Notes: a model not told the origin generated them from the letters alone. DNA of 64,000 bases from UBA7067 sp051880615 (GCA_051880615.1 JBJEOH010000041.1:1-64000); one strand, 5' to 3'. Counted from the stretch's first letter, positions 46,508 to 54,544 are shown. Numbers and translations are program-made.

Positions 46508-46915
46508 CAGGAGCGTGCCACGCTCCTGTGGATGGCAGACAAGGCAAAGCATTGGCTGACACAGACCCCACCGTAGCTCCCGTCCCCATCGAAAAATCCG
46601 CAGATTTGGAGATGGATGGCAGAGAGGATTTTCAAATTTCTCTCTGCCTGTGGGCGGCGGCATTGAAGCAAGTTCGGTTGCGGAAAGGCTGTCGGTCACG
46701 CCGTATTTTGAGGATGTGGGTACTACACACAAGCCGAGAAAGACGGCAGAGGCTTCCGCAGAAGCCGCATACCCCCTCGGAGAGCGCAATGCTCTTTTGA
46801 TGGCTCTGCTGTCAAAAGTGCTTTTGCGTTACTTTTGACAAAAGTAACAAAACCCGCCGCTGCGGCGGCGAAAGGAATTTCAATCAAACTACCGCAAAAA
46901 TCGGAGGTGACGCCT
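46508..46915. other. Candidate oriT/leader region upstream of the relaxase
   Basis: 408 nt without a convincing gene. It contains the hairpin ACAGGAGCGTG/CACGCTCCTGT near its start (about 46510-46532), and two mutually exclusive hairpins at 46811-46839 (GTCAAAAGT/ACTTTTGAC) and 46828-46848 (GTTACTTTTG/CAAAAGTAAC around one base). GC-rich GCCGCTGCGGC follows. Location before a MOBV relaxase suggests the transfer origin. Confidence 0.45.
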
Positions 46916-48046
46916 ATAAAACGAACAATCAGCGCAATGTCCGGTGACGGTGTCGTTGCTCACAACCGCCGTACCTACCTTGCAGAAAATGTTGACCCGA
47001 CTCGCACCCATCTGAATATCGAATACTGCTATACACCCATCGAAGAAGCGTACCACCAACTGTTCGATGCAGCTCTCGCAGAATTTAACGCAAAGCAAAA
47101 ACGCAAAGATCGCTGCATCGAAAACTACTACGAAAAAATCCGTGATGGCAAACAGGAAAAAACTTTCTATGAAGTGATTTTCCAAGTGGGAAACAAAGAC
47201 GATATGGGAGCCGCCGGAGAGAACGCAGAGCTTGCAAAGACTATCCTGGACAAGTTCTACCGCAGCTTTCTGGAACGCAACCCCCAACTTCATGTGTACT
47301 CTGCCCACCTCCACATGGACGAAGCAACACCCCATCTGCACATCGACTTCATCCCCTTTACCACCGGGAGCAAGCGAGGACTTTCCACCCGTGTTTCGCT
47401 GAAACAGGCGCTTGCCGATCAAGGCATCACCGGTGAGGGGCGATCTCTGACAGAGCGTGACCTGTGGGTACAGAAAGAGAAAGAAGTCCTTGCGGAAATC
47501 ATGCTGGAGCATGGTATCGAGTGGGAGCAGAAAGGCGAGCAAAAGGAGCATCTGAGCGTACTGGAATTTAAGCGGGAAAAACGCAAAGAGGAACTTGCCG
47601 AACTGGAACAAAGCATCGAGCGTGTTCAGCAGCAACAGATTTCCATTCAAGCCGTGGAGCAGATTGAAGCAAAGCCCCTGCCTCTGACATCCAAGGTGGC
47701 AGTTGACAAAGAGGACTTCCAAAACCTCGTCACGGCGGCGCAGAAATTTGTGGTGCAGGAGAAACAGGAAAGCAAGCTGAAAAAGCTCTTAAAGGATGCC
47801 AAGAAAACCATTTCCGATCTGAAAGCGAAAATCGAATCGCTGGTAACGGAACTGTCGGCGGTAAAGGCAGAACTGGCACAATACAAGTCCGTCCGTGGTA
47901 AGCTCCGCACAACGGATTTGGAACAGGAAAACGACCGTCTCCGCAGCAGACTTCGCACCTATGAGGATGTGATTTCCCGCAATAATCTGTGGCACTTCTT
48001 TAGTGGAAGCCGTGGCAAAAACCGCAACAGGGACGATGCTCGCTGA
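46916..48046 (+). CDS. mobV: MOBV-type relaxase (Mob/Pre family)
   Basis: About 377 aa. Motifs: VAHNRRTYLAENVDPTRTHLN (MOBV motif with HNxR), and the catalytic HLHMDEATPHLHIDFIPFTTGSKRGLSTRVS region around residues 125-165. A C-terminal coiled coil follows. The start is uncertain: GGAGGTG (46903-46909) is correctly spaced for an ATA codon at 46916 that begins IKRTISAMSG, the usual family N-terminus (recalled as MKRTISAMSG). GTG 46907 and ATG 46937 are alternatives without a good site. It would nick oriT. Confidence 0.85.
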   Translation: MKRTISAMSGDGVVAHNRRTYLAENVDPTRTHLNIEYCYTPIEEAYHQLFDAALAEFNAKQKRKDRCIENYYEKIRDGKQEKTFYEVIFQVGNKDDMGAAGENAELAKTILDKFYRSFLERNPQLHVYSAHLHMDEATPHLHIDFIPFTTGSKRGLSTRVSLKQALADQGITGEGRSLTERDLWVQKEKEVLAEIMLEHGIEWEQKGEQKEHLSVLEFKREKRKEELAELEQSIERVQQQQISIQAVEQIEAKPLPLTSKVAVDKEDFQNLVTAAQKFVVQEKQESKLKKLLKDAKKTISDLKAKIESLVTELSAVKAELAQYKSVRGKLRTTDLEQENDRLRSRLRTYEDVISRNNLWHFFSGSRGKNRNRDDAR

Positions 48047-48084
48047 TTTCCGTGTAGAGCTGAAAAAAACGAAAATTATCCAAT

Positions 48085-48125
48085 GGGAGCGTTCAAATCG
48101 TACCGCACATCGTTTGAGCGCTCCC
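48085..48125. other. Hairpin after the relaxase gene
   Basis: GGGAGCG-CAAA...TTTG-CGCTCCC type inverted repeat between 48085 and 48125, with no T run on the plus strand. May be an RNA structure or a minus-strand terminator. Confidence 0.35.
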
Positions 48126-48192
48126 CATCCAAAAAACAGCCCACTTTTACAGGTGATGAGCTGAGAAAAATTTGTGAAAAACAGGAGGTTTT

Positions 48193-48492
48193 ATGAAAAC
48201 AGGCCTTTCCAAGAAACAGAAAGCAACCAACATCTATTTTAATGAAGCGGACAGCATGATTGAGGTCTGTACCTACAACACCGCACTCAAAAACAGGCTT
48301 ACCGAGTACGCCGGGAAATATCCCTCTGAGTGTCGGTTGATTGACGATGACGGAAACGGCTGTCTGACCTTTGAAGTCAGCAAGGGACGCTTCGGTTTCA
48401 AGCTGACCGCACCCTATGACGAGAAACGCCGCAAGGCTGCAAGCGAACTGGCAAAGAAAAACACCGAAAGATTAAGGAGGCAAGAGCAATGA
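48193..48492 (+). CDS. Element-borne hypothetical protein
   Basis: 99 aa: KTGLSKKQKATNIYFNEADSMIEVCTYNTALKNRLTEYAGKYPSECRLIDDDGNGCLTFEVSKGRFGFKLTAPYDEKRRKAASELAKKN. AGGAGG precedes the start. Not recognised to a family with known function; the fold appears beta-rich with a helical C-terminus. It overlaps the next gene by ATGA. Confidence 0.6.
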   Translation: MKTGLSKKQKATNIYFNEADSMIEVCTYNTALKNRLTEYAGKYPSECRLIDDDGNGCLTFEVSKGRFGFKLTAPYDEKRRKAASELAKKNTERLRRQEQ

Positions 48493-48734
48493 AAATCCTA
48501 TCCTGTGCGTTCAACATGGATACCGCCTGCGTAGAGCTGAAATTCGATGACGGCAGCATGATAGCGATTGATACAATCGCCGTGGAGAACGAGATTGCCA
48601 ACAATATGTATCAGCGGTCAGAACTGGACTATCTGATCTACAATGATCCGGTGGCATACGCCGATCTGATACTCAACGGCGATCCCGAAACGTATCTGAA
48701 AACCGTAACCGAATACAAGCCTTTGGATAGCTGA
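48489..48734 (+). CDS. DUF6061-like element protein
   Basis: 81 aa: MKILSCAFNMDTACVELKFDDGSMIAIDTIAVENEIANNMYQRSELDYLIYNDPVAYADLILNGDPETYL. I recall this as DUF6061; function unknown. Common on integrative elements of gut Clostridia. It starts in the stop of the preceding gene with GGAGG upstream, so it is coupled. Confidence 0.65.
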   Translation: MKILSCAFNMDTACVELKFDDGSMIAIDTIAVENEIANNMYQRSELDYLIYNDPVAYADLILNGDPETYLKTVTEYKPLDS

Positions 48735-48740
48735 CCATAC

Positions 48741-48780
48741 GCCGCCCCTGGGAGAAATCCTACGGGCGGCATCTACTTTT
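48741..48780 (+). terminator. Possible terminator before the cargo genes
   Basis: Stem GCCGCCC (48741-48747)/GGGCGGC (48764-48770), followed by a weak T stretch. Confidence 0.5.
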
Positions 48781-48815
48781 ACAAATCGGAAAATACGGAA
48801 AACATGGGTATTGCA

Positions 48816-48844
48816 TTGACTTTGCAAACAGATTGTGCTATACT
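48816..48844 (+). promoter_or_regulatory. Cargo-operon promoter
   Basis: TTGACT (48816-48821) and TATACT (48839-48844), 17-nt spacer; transcription should start near 48851, about 160 nt ahead of the MATE start. A dyad TTGTAAA-cgta-TTTACAA lies just downstream (48865-48882). Confidence 0.75.
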
Positions 48845-48880
48845 ATATAAACTCATCAGAGGTATTGTAAACGTATTTAC

Positions 48881-48997
48881 AACACCGGATAAGATGTCGC
48901 ATAAGGACTTTTAACGGAGGGCGAGCGCAGCGTAAGTGGCGACGCCAGATAAGATAACTGCTTTGTGCGGAACATCTTATCCGGTGTTTTTTGTTTT
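48881..48997 (+). promoter_or_regulatory. Transcription attenuator with leader peptide
   Basis: AACACCGGATAAGATGT (48881-48897) is an exact 17-nt complement of ACATCTTATCCGGTGTT (48972-48988), which is followed by a T tract: an intrinsic terminator with a 74-nt loop. The ATG of a six-codon frame MSHKDF (48894-48914) lies in the first arm. GATAAGAT at 48949-48956 could alternatively pair with ATCTTATC at 48974-48981. A ribosome held on the leader would block the first arm and allow readthrough into the cargo genes. Confidence 0.75.
48894..48914 (+). CDS. Leader peptide MSHKDF
   Basis: Frame ATG TCG CAT AAG GAC TTT TAA directly inside the attenuator. Only a weak ribosome site (GGATAAG) precedes it. 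Its placement in the terminator stem is the main evidence that it is translated. Confidence 0.5.
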   Translation: MSHKDF

Positions 48998-49010
48998 CAA
49001 GGAGGAAAAA

Positions 49011-50315
49011 ATGGATTTCATTACAGGCAATATCAAACAGCTTTATCGAAAGTTTTTGTTTGCATCCATGGCAAGCGCAATGGTCATGTCCATTTATAGC
49101 TTTGTGGATACCATTGCAGTCGGCCAGTCCGAAGGTCCTGTTGGTGCTGCGGCTATGGCAGTCATTACACCCTTGTATGGTGTTTTGATTTTTCTTGGTA
49201 TCCTATGTGGCGTTGGCGGGTCTGTTTTGTATGGAAATGCTCGTGGCGAAGGAAAAGAAGAAAAAGCGAATGCTTTGTTTACAGCAGCGACAGGATTGAT
49301 GCTGTTTCTGATCGTGCTTGTGTGGATTATGTTTGCATTGTTCCACGAACCGATTTTTACATTTTTTGGTGCTGATACAGAATTGATGCCCAAGGTGATG
49401 GAGTATGCCCGTTGGTTGATCTGGTTCCTACCGGTATTCATTCTGCCCTCCTTTATCAGTTCCTTTATCCGTAATGACGGCGCACCGGGTCTTGCTATGG
49501 CGGCTGTTATCATCGGCGGCTGTGTGAATATCTTTGGTGACTGGTTCTTTTGTTTCCCCTTGGGAATGGGTATGACCGGCGCAGCGATTGCTACGGTTTT
49601 GGGAACCTGCATCCAAGTTTTCATCATGTGCAGCCATTTCCTTTCGAAGAAATGCACCTTGCGCTTCGTAAAACCTAATCACATTGCCCCTGCAATTCGT
49701 CAGACCCTGAGCATTGGGTTCGGTGCAAGTGTTCTTGACCTTGGCACAGTCATTTTGGCAGTTATTATGAACAATCAGATCATGCGTTATGGCGATACCA
49801 ACGCTCTTGCCGTTTACGGTGTAGTGGCAACGATCACTTCGCTGTTCCAAGCTCTGTACTGTGGTGTGGGACAGGCAATCCAGCCTATTGTTTCTGCAAA
49901 CTGCGGAGCTATGCAAGCTGACCGTATCAAGCAGGTGTGGAAGATGTCGTTTGCGACGGTTATTGCATTAGGCATTGCATTCACCGCTATTGGCGAGCTG
50001 TTCCCGGAGCAGATCGTAAGGCTGTTCATTGATGTGACCCCAGAAGTAGTTGAAGCAGCTCCCGGTATCATCCGTCCGTTTTTCCTGCTGTTCCTGTTCC
50101 TTGGGATCACGGTACTGTCTACTTATCATCTGCAATCCATTATGCACGGAACCATGTCTATGGTGATTGCGATTCTGCGAAGTGTGGTTATCAGTGGTAT
50201 TTTGCTGTTTACATTACCGCTGTTCTTGGACGTTCAAGGCGTATGGCTTGCAATGCCCATATCAGAATTGATCGTAGCGATCATTGCGCTGATCTATATT
50301 CAGAGGCGCACATAA
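49011..50315 (+). CDS. MATE family efflux transporter (element cargo)
   Basis: 434 aa, about twelve hydrophobic helices in two halves: DTIAVGQSEGPVGAAAMAVITPL, SSFIRNDGAPGLAMAAVIIGG, and GVGQAIQPIVSANCGAMQ. The preferred ATG at 49011 has AAGGAGG 8 nt upstream; the frame is open upstream to 48936 through the attenuator. It is distinct from the chromosomal MATE at 12.8 kb. It shares a transcript with the ABC-F gene. The substrate is unknown; regulation by attenuation suggests a drug. Confidence 0.9.
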   Translation: MDFITGNIKQLYRKFLFASMASAMVMSIYSFVDTIAVGQSEGPVGAAAMAVITPLYGVLIFLGILCGVGGSVLYGNARGEGKEEKANALFTAATGLMLFLIVLVWIMFALFHEPIFTFFGADTELMPKVMEYARWLIWFLPVFILPSFISSFIRNDGAPGLAMAAVIIGGCVNIFGDWFFCFPLGMGMTGAAIATVLGTCIQVFIMCSHFLSKKCTLRFVKPNHIAPAIRQTLSIGFGASVLDLGTVILAVIMNNQIMRYGDTNALAVYGVVATITSLFQALYCGVGQAIQPIVSANCGAMQADRIKQVWKMSFATVIALGIAFTAIGELFPEQIVRLFIDVTPEVVEAAPGIIRPFFLLFLFLGITVLSTYHLQSIMHGTMSMVIAILRSVVISGILLFTLPLFLDVQGVWLAMPISELIVAIIALIYIQRRT

Positions 50316-50333
50316 GGAGGTAAGCAAACAATC

Positions 50334-51965
50334 ATGAAAGGCAGTAAAATGAATCTTGCTTTTGGATTAGAAACAATATATGAAGATGCGGAGTTTCTGC
50401 TGAATGAACGTGACAAGGTGGGTATCGTTGGCGTGAACGGTGCCGGTAAAACCACTTTGTTCCGTATTCTGCTGCGTGAGTTGGAATTGGACAGCGGCAG
50501 TATCTCTGTCGGCAATGCCCGAATAGGCTACTTGCCGCAGGAGATCGTTCTTGAGGACGAGAAGCAAACCGTATGGGAATATTTGCAGGATGGTCGTCCG
50601 ATTCGACGTATCAATGCAGAATTGGAAGAAATCTACAAGAAGTTGGAAACAGCAGATGTCAATGAGCAGGAACCTTTGTTGGAACACATGGGTAAACTGC
50701 AAGAACGTTTGGAATACTTCGACTGCTATGAGGCTGAGAAAATTCTGCTGGATTTGATCGACAGGATGCAGATAGACCTTGATTTGCTGGAACGTCCTAT
50801 GTCCGAACTGTCCGGTGGTCAGAAATCCAAAATGGCATTTGCACAGGTGCTGTACTCAAAACCGGAGATTCTTCTGCTGGATGAGCCAACCAACCATCTG
50901 GATGCGTCCACCAAAGATTTCGTGACGAGCTACCTGAAGAACTACCGTGGTTCCGTTTTGATTATCAGTCACGACATTGAGTTTCTGAATCAAATCATCA
51001 ACAAGATCATGTTCATCAACAAAGTCACCCACAAAATCTCCGTCTATGAGGGTGACTACTATACATACAAAAAGAAATACGCCGAGGAACAGCGTTTACG
51101 TGAAATGAACATTGTGCAACAGGAAAAGGAAATCAAGGAGCTTTCCGAGTTCGTACAAAGAGCCAAACAAGCCAGCCAGACGAACCATGCCATTAAGCGT
51201 ATGGGACAGGAACGTGCGCTCCGTCTGGAAAAGAAAAAGCGTGAATTGCAAACCCGTGACCGTGTGTATAAGCGTGTAAAGATGGATATTCGTCCGAAGC
51301 GTGAAGGGGCCTTGATGCCGCTGGAAGTGGAAAATATCAGTTTCCATTATCCCGGTCAGCCGCAGTTGTATAAGGATTTGTCTTTCCGCATTAACGGCAA
51401 AGAACGTTTCCTTGTGGTAGGCGAAAACGGTGTCGGTAAATCTACTTTGCTGAAGCTGATTATGGGTATTCTCATTCCCGAACAGGGACGTGTGCGCTAT
51501 AATCCCAAAACGGATGTGGCTTACTACGCACAGGAACTGGAGCAGCTTGATTTGGATAGAACTGTTTTGCAAAATGTTGAAACCGATGGATATACCGAAT
51601 GGCAGCTTCGCTCTGTGTTGGGTAATTTTCTGTTCTATGAGGAGGACGTGAACAAGAAGGTGGCTGTCCTCTCTCCCGGTGAAAAAGCCAGAATTGCGTT
51701 GTGTAAGGTGCTTTTGCAGAAAGCCAATCTGCTGATTTTGGATGAGCCTACAAACCACCTTGACCCAGAAACACAGGCCATTATCGGCGGTAACTTCAAT
51801 CTGTTTGAAGGAACGATTATTGTTGTCAGCCATAACCCGTCCTTTGTGGAGCAAATTGGTATCAGTCGTATGTTGATCCTACCCTCCGGCAGAATCGAGA
51901 ATTATTCCAGAGAGTTGCTTGAGTATTACTATGAACTGAACACTCCAGAGGAAGAGAAATACTAA
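50334..51965 (+). CDS. ABC-F family ATPase (possible ribosome-protection protein)
   Basis: 543 aa with two ABC domains and no transmembrane helices. Walker A GVNGAGKTT and GENGVGKST, signatures LSGGQKSK and LSPGEKAR, Walker B ILLLDEPTNHLD and LLILDEPTNHLD. The interdomain linker is helical and charged (about residues 235-320). Some ABC-F proteins expel antibiotics from the ribosome; others are housekeeping. Being on an element behind an attenuator and beside a drug-type exporter, antibiotic protection is likely but unproven. AAGGAGG lies just after the MATE stop. Confidence 0.85.
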   Translation: MKGSKMNLAFGLETIYEDAEFLLNERDKVGIVGVNGAGKTTLFRILLRELELDSGSISVGNARIGYLPQEIVLEDEKQTVWEYLQDGRPIRRINAELEEIYKKLETADVNEQEPLLEHMGKLQERLEYFDCYEAEKILLDLIDRMQIDLDLLERPMSELSGGQKSKMAFAQVLYSKPEILLLDEPTNHLDASTKDFVTSYLKNYRGSVLIISHDIEFLNQIINKIMFINKVTHKISVYEGDYYTYKKKYAEEQRLREMNIVQQEKEIKELSEFVQRAKQASQTNHAIKRMGQERALRLEKKKRELQTRDRVYKRVKMDIRPKREGALMPLEVENISFHYPGQPQLYKDLSFRINGKERFLVVGENGVGKSTLLKLIMGILIPEQGRVRYNPKTDVAYYAQELEQLDLDRTVLQNVETDGYTEWQLRSVLGNFLFYEEDVNKKVAVLSPGEKARIALCKVLLQKANLLILDEPTNHLDPETQAIIGGNFNLFEGTIIVVSHNPSFVEQIGISRMLILPSGRIENYSRELLEYYYELNTPEEEKY

Positions 51966-52101
51966 TTTAGCCAACACCATAGTCAATGCCGTCGGAGTTC
52001 TCAGCAGTATCTTTAGGTTGAATATCGGGAGACTATATGCTATAATACAGTCAAACCACCCGGAACAACTACCTTGAACTCCCCGTGGTGGTTTATCACC
52101 G

Positions 52102-52120
52102 CTGATAAGATTTTGGTAAG
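52102..52120 (+). repeat. Right putative integrase arm site
   Basis: CTGATAAGATTTTGGTAAG, 17 of 19 matches to 42372-42390 in the same orientation. Confidence 0.5.
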
Positions 52121-52224
52121 CATCCATCGTATAGCTAAGACAATATGGGCAATCAAAATAATCAGAACAGCAGGTGCAATATCTTATAAACAAAATTGTT
52201 TAAGATGCAAGTCCCTGCAACGAA

Positions 52225-52233
52225 TGGGAATAA
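52225..52233 (+). other. attR core repeat
   Basis: TGGGAATAA, matching the guaA end at 42305-42313. GCAACGA lies 1 nt upstream here versus 5 nt upstream in guaA. Confidence 0.6.
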
Positions 52234-52246
52234 AATAACTGAACCT

Positions 52247-52277
52247 AAAAGCGGAGCAGGCAACTGCTCCGCATTTT
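52247..52277 (+). terminator. Displaced guaA-operon terminator
   Basis: Stem GCGGAGCAG/CTGCTCCGC around a GCAA-type loop, flanked by AAAA and TTTT. It begins 18 nt beyond attR. Joined to the guaA end it would stand directly after the stop codon. Confidence 0.8.
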
Positions 52278-52287
52278 AAATATAAAA

Positions 52288-52316
52288 TTGATGCGAAATG
52301 ATGATTGTTATACTAT
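52288..52316 (+). promoter_or_regulatory. Likely promoter for the 52.4-kb gene
   Basis: TTGATG (52288-52293) and TACTAT (52311-52316), 17-nt spacer. Confidence 0.45.
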
Positions 52317-52419
52317 AATAAGCTTGTTCTTTACACAGAGAAAGGAAACACTGAATAAATCACGCTGAAAGCTGTTTGTGTATTGAACTAAACATTTTTG
52401 AAAGAGGTTTATTCCGAAA

Positions 52420-53913
52420 ATGATAACCTACAAAAGCTTCAAAAAACTCAATATCAACACCGAGTCTGTCGGATTTATACTCTGCGGTGATGATTGTAAC
52501 GATTTCTGCACTCCTGTCGGCGCTGAAATAATCGGCTCGGCTGGCGTAGACGGGATTCACTATTGCTTTATACAGGGCTTTGGCGATACGGTTTTCTCGG
52601 TTAATCCGATGAATTTGAAAGGTGACTGCGTTCAGCCGATAGCTGAAAGCTTTGAAATGTTCCTGCGCTTGCTGCTGTCCTGCGGCAGTGAGGCGGCAAT
52701 CGAGCAGGCTCACAGCTTTAGCCGTGAAGAATTTGACGATCATCTCTCGGAATACCCACCCGATGAGGAACATCAGGCTGTACTGTGCGAGATTAAAGAC
52801 AAGCTCAATTTACAGCCGATTGAAAATCCGTATGAATATATCAGAAACCTTCAGTCGAAATTTGATTATTCTTCTATAGAATATAAGCCGGAGTATTATG
52901 ACGATATTATATCCGATGAAGAGGAAGAAAGTATTACGGACTGGAATGTGTTTTATCATGGCGATTTTTGGGGGCATTTTGGCAGAGAAAAGGCAGGAGA
53001 GGAAATATCAATCGACAAACACTTTTTGTGGAGTGACAGAGAGTGGTATATTCCTGCTGTTTATTACTGTGCATCAGGAGTGGTTATTGATTTTTGCGTA
53101 AAGGTAGAGCCGAAGAGTATAAATGAATTTAATAGTAAATTTAACTTTGACTGCGAAGATTACAGTATCGGACAGCTTGAATTGATTGATGCTGAAAATC
53201 CAATGCAGATTGATTTTAAAGTGCAGCCGGAGCTTAACGGAAAAAGACTTTACGAGGAAGAGAGCTGCTGTGAAATATGGTATCCCGAAGAATGTCTTGA
53301 AAATGATGAGGAAAACGATATTTATTCAAAAAGTGCAGTCAAACACTATAACCTTGATAAATCATATGGATGGATAATACATCGCAGTAAATTCCGCCGA
53401 GTTACTAAGACCAAGCCAAAAATCCGTGCCTTAAGCATAACCTTGGAGGAAGAGCCTTGCGCAGTGCATCTTATTAATTTTTCTGTTGATAAGGCAGGGA
53501 AGAGTGTTGATTTTGTTCACCCTTTAACTGGTGTATGTTATACACTTAAGGTACTGAAATATGAAAAAGAAGAATTATCATTAGAAAGCCTTGAATTATG
53601 CGATAATATGCCAAACCGCTGTATTATTATGACATATGATGTCACTCCAAGTCTTAATGATGAAGAATTCGCTGTTCGTGATTGTGCCACAAACGATTCA
53701 ATGAATGAGGAAACCATAGAAACGGACAATGACAGCTCAGTTGTTGTCGTTGGTTGTTGTGACGGCCCGACTGCAATATATATTACCTCAGACGAAGAAC
53801 CGAAGTATCGAACAGCGTTATCTGCACTTCACTATGAATTTCCTGACAGTGTAGAATGGAGAATGGTATTTTATAATAAAATGCACGAGGATATTACAGT
53901 CAAATTGATTTAA
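52420..53913 (+). CDS. Large acidic protein of unknown function
   Basis: 497 aa, strongly acidic, no membrane helices or signal peptide. The first 110 residues (SVGFILCGDDCNDFCTPVGAEIIGSAGVDGIHYCFIQGFGDTVF...ESFEMFLRLLLSCGS) recall domains near the SMI1/KNR4 (SUKH) group, often found with toxin immunity, but this is weak. The rest is unrecognised, with many Trp, Tyr and Cys residues. AGAGG precedes the start. It is followed by a kinase-like gene in the same direction. Confidence 0.55.
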   Translation: MITYKSFKKLNINTESVGFILCGDDCNDFCTPVGAEIIGSAGVDGIHYCFIQGFGDTVFSVNPMNLKGDCVQPIAESFEMFLRLLLSCGSEAAIEQAHSFSREEFDDHLSEYPPDEEHQAVLCEIKDKLNLQPIENPYEYIRNLQSKFDYSSIEYKPEYYDDIISDEEEESITDWNVFYHGDFWGHFGREKAGEEISIDKHFLWSDREWYIPAVYYCASGVVIDFCVKVEPKSINEFNSKFNFDCEDYSIGQLELIDAENPMQIDFKVQPELNGKRLYEEESCCEIWYPEECLENDEENDIYSKSAVKHYNLDKSYGWIIHRSKFRRVTKTKPKIRALSITLEEEPCAVHLINFSVDKAGKSVDFVHPLTGVCYTLKVLKYEKEELSLESLELCDNMPNRCIIMTYDVTPSLNDEEFAVRDCATNDSMNEETIETDNDSSVVVVGCCDGPTAIYITSDEEPKYRTALSALHYEFPDSVEWRMVFYNKMHEDITVKLI

Positions 53914-53977
53914 AGGTATTGCATAATGTTGAGCATATTATAACCCACAAATAAACCGACGAAAAGGAGCGGAATAT

Positions 53978-54517
53978 ATGAACCCCGATACACTGACTGT
54001 AAACGGAAAAGAATATAAAATAATCAAGCTGCTCGGCAAGGGTAAGGGTGGCTACTCTTACTTAGCAACGGACGGTATGGCACAGTACACATTAAAGCAG
54101 ATTCACCACGAGCCTTGCAGCTATTATCAGTTCGGCGATAAGCTTCAATCGGAGCTTAACGATTACAACCGGCTTAAGGAAATAGGTATAAAAATGCCGA
54201 AGCTGCTCGACTATGACGCTATAAACGAGCGTATCCTGAAAGAATATATAGACGGCGAAACAATATATAATCTTGTACTTGCAGACAAAATGAAGCCACG
54301 CTATATTGAACAGGTAAAGGCTATGTGTGCATTGCTCTATCCTGCAAATACAAATATTGACTACTTCCCGACGAATTTTATTGTTTGCGGCGATGAAATG
54401 TATTATATTGATTACGAGTGCAACAATTATATGGAGGAGTGGAACTTTGAAAACTGGGGAATAAAATACTGGTCAAAAACTTCCGAGTTTTTGCAGTATG
54501 TTGATGAGCATAAATAA
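53978..54517 (+). CDS. Mini protein-kinase-like protein
   Basis: 179 aa, about two-thirds of a normal kinase domain. Glycine loop LLGKGKGGYSYLA, Lys in YTLKQIHHEP, hinge-like ILKEYIDGETIYNLV, catalytic-loop-like NIDYFPTNFIV (D and N present, His absent) and YIDYECN in place of DFG. It resembles the small RIO/Bud32/ABC1-type atypical kinases. AAGGAG precedes the start. Its substrate may be the preceding protein, but this is a guess. Confidence 0.6.
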   Translation: MNPDTLTVNGKEYKIIKLLGKGKGGYSYLATDGMAQYTLKQIHHEPCSYYQFGDKLQSELNDYNRLKEIGIKMPKLLDYDAINERILKEYIDGETIYNLVLADKMKPRYIEQVKAMCALLYPANTNIDYFPTNFIVCGDEMYYIDYECNNYMEEWNFENWGIKYWSKTSEFLQYVDEHK

Positions 54518-54544
54518 AATTTTTCAGATAATAACAAAAAATGA

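Larger units (their letters stand above)
42305..52233. mobile_element. Integrative mobilizable element inserted at the 3' end of guaA
   Basis: About 9.9 kb with tyrosine integrase, excisionase-like protein, XRE repressor, MobC-like protein, RepA-like ATPase, MOBV relaxase, small element proteins, MATE and ABC-F cargo. It has no transfer (T4SS) genes, so it would be mobilizable, not self-transmissible. The core TGGGAATAA is present at both ends (42305-42313 and 52225-52233), preceded in both by GCAACGA. A terminator 18 nt beyond the right core fits as the original guaA terminator. Codon choice inside (CTG, AAG-rich) looks different from the CTT-rich neighbours by eye. Confidence 0.85.
51966..52419. 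other. Right end of the element and chromosomal junction
   Basis: No gene seen. It holds: an AAACCACC...GGTGGTTT hairpin at about 52054-52093; the right arm-type repeat (52102-52120); a 1-nt-bulged inverted repeat ATCTTATAAACAAA/ATTGTTTAAGAT (52181-52206) sharing GTTTAAGATG with the integrase operator; attR core (52225-52233); the displaced guaA terminator (52247-52277); and a promoter for the next gene. Confidence 0.6.

Noticed and set aside
46495..46800. Open frame of about 100 codons between the small element protein and the relaxase
   Set aside because: Low-complexity basic product, no good ribosome site, and it overlaps structured DNA likely to be oriT. The region is probably conserved as DNA, not as protein.
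46889..47722. Minus-strand frame of 277 codons opposite the relaxase
   Set aside because: Antisense shadow of the MOBV relaxase; no ribosome site or family features.
52045..52060. AAACCACCCG match to the guaA 3' region as the att core
   Set aside because: It is a 10-nt match that would leave the guaA stop and the displaced terminator unexplained; the TGGGAATAA pair fits better.
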